A model generated the notes under the pieces. That model searched no databases and was not told the origin of the DNA. It saw nothing but the letters and a program-made list of their open reading frames with translations. From NCBI GenBank assembly GCA_003133205.1, contig PKWK01000090.1:1-11142 (forward strand): DNA of 11,142 bases, given 5' to 3'. Below are positions 7,146 through 11,142 of this stretch, piece after piece. The translations under genes and the position numbers were made by a program. Position 1 is the first letter of the stretch; each line of letters opens with the position of its first letter. The stretch comes from Granulicella sp. GTDB taxonomy: Bacteria > Acidobacteriota > Terriglobia > Terriglobales > Acidobacteriaceae.

Positions 7146-10034
7146 ATGCGGAAACTTGCGTTTTATTTTGTAACTTTTAGCGTGGCGCTTCCGGGGGCTT
7201 GGGCACAACAGAAGGCACCAGCAGCCGATTCGGTTTTTGGGCAGATCAATTTGCCTTCGAGCAAACAATTGGGTGCGGTACCTGGAGATCCACAGCGACT
7301 GAACTCGCTGCCGATGTCGTTGGCGGTATCTCCGGACGGACGCTACGTGGTGACGGTGAACGCGGGGTACGGGACGTTCGAGTCGAAGTACGAGCAATCG
7401 TTGGCGGTGATGGACACGCGGACGGGGAAGGTGACGGACTTTCCCGACGACCGCACGACGACCAGGGATAGGCAGACGCTGTACTCGGGGCTGGCGTTCA
7501 GCGGTGATGGAAAGCATGTGTACGCGAGCATGGCTTCGCTGACAGCGCCGGTGGCGGGAGAGGTGCCGGCGAACCGGTGGCAGGGGGCACGCGATGCTCA
7601 GCCAGCTCCGAGACCGAACACAGGTAACGGAGTGGCGGTGTACAGCTTCGACGAAGGCAGGATTGCGCCTGAGCGGATCATCCCCATTCCGCTGCAGAAG
7701 CTGGCGGGGTCCCGGAGGACGAAGCTGATCAGGGACGCAGATGGAACAAAGGGCGTGCCATATCCGGCAGCGATCGCGGTCGTCGGAGAGGCAGGCGCGG
7801 AGAAACTGCTGGTCGCGGACAATCTTTCCGACGACGCACTTCTGATCGATGCAACGACAGGGAAGGTGGAGATACGGTTCGATCTTTCGGAGAGCGACGC
7901 TGTGCCGGGGACGTATCCCGTGGCCGTGGCGGTGTCCAAGGACCGGATGCGGGCGTTTGTGGCGCTGTGGAACGCGAGTGAGGTAGTGGAACTCGATTTG
8001 AGGCAGGGCACCCTGGGGCGGAAACTGGCGCTGCTGAAGCCGACCGATCCGATAGCGCCGGGAACGCATCCGTGCGCGATGGAGATCTCGCCGGATGGGC
8101 GCACGCTGTATGTGGCGCTGTCGAACCGGGATGCGGTAGCGGCAGTGGATGTTTCGGGAACTGGAGCGGCGGCGAGATTTGCAGTGAAGGGGTACTTTGA
8201 TACGCGGTTGCCAGGCCAGAGCTACTTTGGCGCGGAGCCGGACGCGCTGGCTGTGAGCGGCGATGGCGCTCGGCTGTATGCCGCGAACATGGGTTCGGAC
8301 GCGGTGGCGGTGATTGACACGAAGAAGCTGACGGCCGCGGCGGCGAGGCAGGGGATGGTGGAGCCGGTGGGATTCATTCCGACGGAGTGGATGCCAACGG
8401 CGCTGGCGACGGCGGGAGAGAAGCTGTACGTCGCGACGGCGAAGGGACGTGGCACGGGTCCGAACAACTTCGCGCAGAGGCAGGTGCCTGGTGTGACAGC
8501 GAGGCGGGGAGACTTTACGTACATCGCAACCCTGCTGTACGGGTCACTGGCTGCGCTGGATCCAGCGGCGGTGGACCTGAGGGCGTCGACGGAAGAGGTG
8601 CTGCAGTCGAACCGGATGAAGGCGGCGGAGGAAAAGATTGCATTTGCGGGTGGCACCAACCCCATCAAGCATGTGATCTACATCATCAAGGAGAACCGGA
8701 CCTACGACCAGATCTTCGGCGACCTGAAGCAGAATGGGAAACAGGTGGGGAATGGGCTTCCGAGCCTGGCGATGTATGGCGAGGCTGTTACACCCAACGA
8801 GCACGAGTTGGCGCTACGGTTCGGAGTGTTGGACAACTTTTACGATTCGGCGGAGATCTCGGGCGACGGGCACGTGTGGTCGAACGCGGCGATCGGGACT
8901 GACTACCTGGAGAAGACCTGGGAACAGGACTACCGCAACTCGCAGCGGACCTACGACTACGAGGGGATGGTAGCGAATGGCTACCCGCTTCAGCAGAGGA
9001 TTCCGGATGTCAATGAGCCCGCGAGCGGCTACATGTGGGGCAATGCAGCTGCGCACGCCAAGACGCATTACAACTTCGGCGAGTACATTGCGTCGACGTT
9101 CTGCGGCGCAAAAGCGAGCGCAAGTTCGCAGGATGGTCCGCTGTTGGAGGGGACGACGTGCCAGCGCGATGCGATCCAGCCGGGAGGGCCGATTCCAGCG
9201 GAGTGGGGCGGCGGCGTGAGCAAGTGGCCTTGGGCAATTCCACTGCTGGCTAAGAATGTCCCCACGAAGCCGGAACTGGTGGGGCACTTTGCGCCGGAGT
9301 CGCCGGACTTCAATCTTCAGGTGCCGGACCAGATACGGATGAATGTGTTCCTAAAGCATTTCGAGGGATGGGTTGCGGACCGCGCGGCGGGCAGAGACAC
9401 GATGCCGAACTACATTACGATGCGGCTGGGGAACGACCATACGTCGGGGACGAGGCCAGGCGGGCCGACACCGAAGTCGTCTGTGGCGGACAATGACCTG
9501 GCCGTGGGACGAATTGTGGAGGCGATCTCGCACTCGGCGTACTGGGACGATACGGCAATCTTCATTCTCGAAGACGATGCGCAGAACGGCGCGGACCACG
9601 TAGATGCGCATCGCAGCCTGGCGCTGGTCGTGAGCAAGTACGCGCCGCGGACGGCGGATGGCGCCGCATTTGTAGACAGCCGATTTTATTCGACGGTGAG
9701 CGTGGTGCGGACGATGGAAACGCTGCTGGCATTGCCGCCGATGAATAATAACGATGCACTGGCGTCGTTGATGGGGTCGATGTTTACTGGGCCGGGCGAT
9801 CAGAAGCCGTTTGTTGCGGATACTGTGAATCGAGATAATGGCCTGATCTACGCGGCCAACGGTGCCAAGGCGGTGGGAGCGGCGGCGTCCATGAAGATGG
9901 ATTTCGCCCACGAGGACCGTGCGGACGCACAGAAGCTGAATGTGATCCTGTGGAAAGATGCAATGGGCGACAAGGCAGTTCCTGCGCAGTTGTTACACAA
10001 GCAGAAAACGCCAAAGAAAGACAGCGATGACTGA
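7146..10034 (+). CDS. Bifunctional YncE-like beta-propeller/alkaline-phosphatase-family protein
   Basis: A 962-residue exported protein joining an N-terminal YncE/YVTN-type beta-propeller to a C-terminal PF04185-type phosphoesterase domain, a known fusion architecture. Signal peptide: MRKLAFYFVTFSVALPGAWA, then QQ. Propeller blades repeat the pattern seen in LAVSPDGRYVVTVNAG (59-74), LAFSGDGKHVYASMAS, MEISPDGRTLYVALSN and LAVSGDGARLYAANMG, up to about residue 450. The enzyme part starts at NPIKHVIYIIKENRTYDQIF (505-524) with metal ligands E516-N517. SGDGHVWSN (572-580) probably holds the nucleophile region. It continues with RLGNDHTSG (from 760) and ILEDDAQNGADHVDAHRS (807 on), which carries the distal metal-binding acids and histidines. 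I chose ATG 7146 because it begins the signal peptide, with AGGCGG about 10 bases upstream; ATG 7104 would put 14 polar residues in front. The enzyme acts in the periplasm or outside; substrate unknown. Codons mainly end in G, in contrast to the gene at 690. Confidence 0.92.
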   Translation: MRKLAFYFVTFSVALPGAWAQQKAPAADSVFGQINLPSSKQLGAVPGDPQRLNSLPMSLAVSPDGRYVVTVNAGYGTFESKYEQSLAVMDTRTGKVTDFPDDRTTTRDRQTLYSGLAFSGDGKHVYASMASLTAPVAGEVPANRWQGARDAQPAPRPNTGNGVAVYSFDEGRIAPERIIPIPLQKLAGSRRTKLIRDADGTKGVPYPAAIAVVGEAGAEKLLVADNLSDDALLIDATTGKVEIRFDLSESDAVPGTYPVAVAVSKDRMRAFVALWNASEVVELDLRQGTLGRKLALLKPTDPIAPGTHPCAMEISPDGRTLYVALSNRDAVAAVDVSGTGAAARFAVKGYFDTRLPGQSYFGAEPDALAVSGDGARLYAANMGSDAVAVIDTKKLTAAAARQGMVEPVGFIPTEWMPTALATAGEKLYVATAKGRGTGPNNFAQRQVPGVTARRGDFTYIATLLYGSLAALDPAAVDLRASTEEVLQSNRMKAAEEKIAFAGGTNPIKHVIYIIKENRTYDQIFGDLKQNGKQVGNGLPSLAMYGEAVTPNEHELALRFGVLDNFYDSAEISGDGHVWSNAAIGTDYLEKTWEQDYRNSQRTYDYEGMVANGYPLQQRIPDVNEPASGYMWGNAAAHAKTHYNFGEYIASTFCGAKASASSQDGPLLEGTTCQRDAIQPGGPIPAEWGGGVSKWPWAIPLLAKNVPTKPELVGHFAPESPDFNLQVPDQIRMNVFLKHFEGWVADRAAGRDTMPNYITMRLGNDHTSGTRPGGPTPKSSVADNDLAVGRIVEAISHSAYWDDTAIFILEDDAQNGADHVDAHRSLALVVSKYAPRTADGAAFVDSRFYSTVSVVRTMETLLALPPMNNNDALASLMGSMFTGPGDQKPFVADTVNRDNGLIYAANGAKAVGAAASMKMDFAHEDRADAQKLNVILWKDAMGDKAVPAQLLHKQKTPKKDSDD

Positions 10035-10036
10035 GT

Positions 10037-10051
10037 CTGGAATGATTCCAG
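10037..10051. other. Perfect short palindrome just after the YncE/phosphoesterase stop
   Basis: CTGGAAT-G-ATTCCAG is symmetric around 10044 and begins two bases after the stop codon. No T-run follows, so it is at best a weak transcript end or a protein-binding site. From here to 10209 I see no gene: a 31-codon frame from ATG 10091 to 10186 lacks a ribosome-binding site at a usable distance. Confidence 0.4.
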
Positions 10052-10210
10052 CAAGCGTTGTGGTTCAAGCGCAGGAAAATTGAGTTGCATATGACGATGA
10101 AGGACTGCGCGACGAAGTCTGCAACCGTTATGAGTAGAATGATCACCGATTCACTCATCGGGGGAGCAGAACATCGTAGAGTTTGATGTGTCCGTTTGGG
10201 CGGGTGGAGT

Positions 10211-10236
10211 GTTTCACAACCCACAGGTTGTGGAAC
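10211..10236. other. Palindrome 2: candidate recombinase crossover site, right
   Basis: Inverted copy of the 26-bp palindrome at 241-266: arms GTTTCACAACC and GGTTGTGGAAC around CACA. It is the innermost part of the right arm, one base from where identity with the left arm is lost. Recombination between the two copies, which are in opposite orientation, would invert the DNA between them. The crossover role is inferred. Confidence 0.5.
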
Positions 10237-10237
10237 A

Positions 10238-10258
10238 GCCGGATCGGTGAGATCCGGC
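10238..10258. other. Palindrome 1 after recombinase copy B
   Basis: Inverted copy of 219-239: GCCGGATC, GGTGA, GATCCGGC, ending 16 bases before the recombinase stop codon on the minus strand. One base separates it from the 26-bp palindrome, so both travel as a unit with the gene. It may also block transcripts arriving from either side, since the YncE/phosphoesterase gene and this recombinase converge here. Confidence 0.8.
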
Positions 10259-10274
10259 CCTGATTCTGTGGGGT

Positions 10275-10886
10275 TTAGGCGGCGGGTTTTTCGAGGCCTT
10301 TTGTAACGGCAGGGATTTGCTCGCCGAGCACCCGATGGATAGTCGTTCGGGAGACCAGGTAGCTCTTCGCCAGCTGTCCTAGGCTGTGACCTTGCTGGCG
10401 GTCACGATGGATGGCGGCCCGATCGAGGACCAGGGCCTTCCGCCCAATATGCCTGCCTTCGAGCTTGGCCCGCCGCATCCCGGCGCGCACTCGCTCGACG
10501 ATCAGGCTGCGCTCCAGTTCAGCGATCGCCCCGATGATGACCACAACCGCCCGGCCCAGGGGCCCGCCGGTATCGATCTGTTCGCGGAAGCTGATGAACT
10601 CGGTGTTCAACCGGTTCAGCTCGTCCAGCAACTCGAGGAAGTGCCTCACTGACCTGGCGATGCGGTCGCAAGCCCAGACTAGGACGACATCGAATTGACC
10701 GCGGCGGGCATCGCGCATCATGGCATCGAGTCCCGGCCGGCGGGCCTTCGTGCTACTGATCATGTCGGTGTACTCCTCGACGATCTCGTAGCCGCGCTGC
10801 TTCGCCATCTCGTGGAGGTCGTAGAGTTGAGTTTCAGGGTGCTGATCGAGGGTGGAGACCCTCATATATAAGGCGGCGCGTTTCAT
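10275..10886 (-). CDS. Serine recombinase (resolvase/invertase family), copy B, complete
   Basis: A 203-residue small serine recombinase, the usual length for Tn3-type resolvases and Hin/Gin-type invertases (about 180-205). The N-terminal catalytic domain begins MKRAALYMRVSTLDQ with active-site R9 and S11. VLVWACDRIARSVRHF carries the conserved D-R-x-x-R catalytic arginines. EQIDTGGPLGRAVVVIIGAIAELERSLIVERVRAGMRRAKLEG is the usual run into the long E-helix, so no key residue appears lost. Residues about 158-192 form the DNA-binding helix-turn-helix. It cuts and rejoins DNA at short palindromic sites through a serine-DNA bond; whether it resolves or inverts cannot be read from the sequence alone. 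AAGGG lies 8-9 bases before the ATG. The gene faces inward, converging with the cargo, and is identical over the visible part to copy A. Confidence 0.94.
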   Translation of the reverse strand: MKRAALYMRVSTLDQHPETQLYDLHEMAKQRGYEIVEEYTDMISSTKARRPGLDAMMRDARRGQFDVVLVWACDRIARSVRHFLELLDELNRLNTEFISFREQIDTGGPLGRAVVVIIGAIAELERSLIVERVRAGMRRAKLEGRHIGRKALVLDRAAIHRDRQQGHSLGQLAKSYLVSRTTIHRVLGEQIPAVTKGLEKPAA

Positions 10887-10908
10887 TAGGAGGCCCTTTC
10901 AGGCATCC

Positions 10909-10914
10909 ATTATA
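10909..10914 (-). promoter_or_regulatory. Candidate -10 box for recombinase copy B
   Basis: The minus strand reads a perfect TATAAT here, 22 bases before the recombinase ATG, inside an AT-rich patch unlike the surrounding GC-rich DNA. No convincing -35 stands at 16-18 bases. Transcription would start near 10902 and give a very short leader that still contains the AAGGG ribosome-binding site. Confidence 0.4.
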
Positions 10915-10930
10915 TATCTGAGATAGGTAA

Positions 10931-11142
10931 AGAAACGGAGAGAAAAGGGCCCACTTTGGACACTCCACTGTCGGCAACACGACCTACGCAGCCCTTCATC
11001 CTGAAGTAGAAGGCCTCAACCCAGAAGACTACCCGGACATCAACAAGCTGGGCATCCTGGCCGACATCGCTCCCTACTCTCGTGAGTACAACCGAGTCCG
11101 CGCCGTCGTCGACAAGCAGTCCCACGGCGACCTCGAGCTGCG
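10931..11142 (+). pseudogene. Start-less open frame, probable 5'-disrupted gene remnant (runs off the right edge)
   Basis: The frame is open for 70 codons from just after an in-frame TAA (10928-10930) to the window edge. It reads like real protein: GHSTVGNTTYAALHPEVEGL, then NPEDYPDINKLGILADIAPY and SREYNRVRAVVDKQSHGDLEL. It contains no ATG, GTG or TTG in frame, so its start is missing. The frame begins about 45 bases from the recombinase start codon, as expected if the recombinase element landed inside the gene. I do not recognise the family. The frame is rich in D, E, R and Y and has no signal peptide or membrane segment in view. A frameshift or an unusual start further in are alternatives. 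Confidence 0.45.

Larger units (their letters stand above)
10210..10476 (-). repeat. Right arm of the perfect inverted repeat
   Basis: Exact reverse complement of 1-267, covering the 3' end of recombinase copy B, its stop codon and the two palindromes. Identity ends at 10210, next to the 26-bp palindrome. The true arm probably extends to 10886 or beyond, but the partner sequence lies outside the window. Confidence 0.97.
1..10886. mobile_element. Putative cassette bounded by inverted serine recombinase copies
   Basis: Two identical inward-facing recombinase genes, each followed on its inner side by the same pair of palindromes, enclose about 9.9 kb of unique DNA with three exported-protein genes. 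Seen directly: perfect inverted identity between the window's left end and 10210-10476, with loss of identity exactly at the inner palindromes. Known: small serine recombinases of this type resolve or invert DNA between short palindromic sites, and inverted sites give inversion. Inferred: the enclosed DNA may flip or move as a unit. The left copy is cut by the window edge, so the outer left boundary is unknown, and no transposase or target-site duplication is visible. The alternative is two independent insertions of a small recombinase element. Confidence 0.4.

Noticed and set aside
7128..8069. A 313-codon minus-strand frame opposite the YncE/phosphoesterase gene
   Set aside because: The translated product is arginine/histidine-rich and unlike a folded protein. 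The plus-strand frame has repeated propeller blades.
10091..10186. A 31-codon frame before the right arm
   Set aside because: The nearest AGGA is about 15 bases from the ATG and the peptide has no recognisable feature; probably chance.
1..11142. tRNA, rRNA, CRISPR array, insertion-sequence transposase
   Set aside because: I looked for cloverleaf-like motifs, regularly spaced repeats and DDE-type proteins and saw none. The only recombination enzyme is the serine recombinase.

Overview
The window is a GC-rich bacterial segment. Its gene families point to a Gram-negative soil-type bacterium, most likely Acidobacteriota (Terriglobia/Acidobacteriaceae). The main clues are a very large Oar-like TonB-dependent receptor with an N-terminal carboxypeptidase-regulatory-like domain and a fused YncE-propeller/alkaline-phosphatase-family protein. 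The taxon is inferred from family knowledge and is not proven by a marker gene.

Layout: three large exported-protein genes lie on the + strand between two identical, inward-facing copies of a small serine recombinase. (1) Positions 1-267 hold the 3' end of recombinase copy A (+), which runs off the left edge, followed by two palindromes. (2) 268-689 has no convincing gene. (3) 690-2711 encodes a secreted phosphoesterase (PF04185 type), closed by a strong intrinsic terminator. (4) 3043-6981 encodes an Oar-like TonB-dependent outer-membrane receptor. (5) 6982-7145 is a hairpin-rich spacer. (6) 7146-10034 encodes a periplasmic or secreted protein with a YncE-like propeller and a second PF04185-type catalytic domain. 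(7) 10210-10886 holds the same two palindromes and the complete recombinase copy B (-). (8) 10931-11142 is an open frame with no start codon, probably the 5'-disrupted remnant of another gene.

The 267 bases at the left edge are the exact reverse complement of 10210-10476. Identity stops one base beyond a 26-bp imperfect palindrome, which has the size and architecture of a serine-invertase crossover site. This suggests a recombinase-bounded cassette of about 10 kb that could be invertible or mobile. Its cargo is a surface module: one receptor between two unrelated-length phosphoesterases. A reasonable reading is that the enzymes cleave phosphate esters outside the cytoplasm and the receptor handles the ligand or product, but substrate and coupling are not visible in the sequence. 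Third-position base use shifts from C-ending codons in the first phosphoesterase to G-ending codons in the YncE fusion, although both are on the same strand. This hints that the cargo was assembled from different replication contexts or sources.
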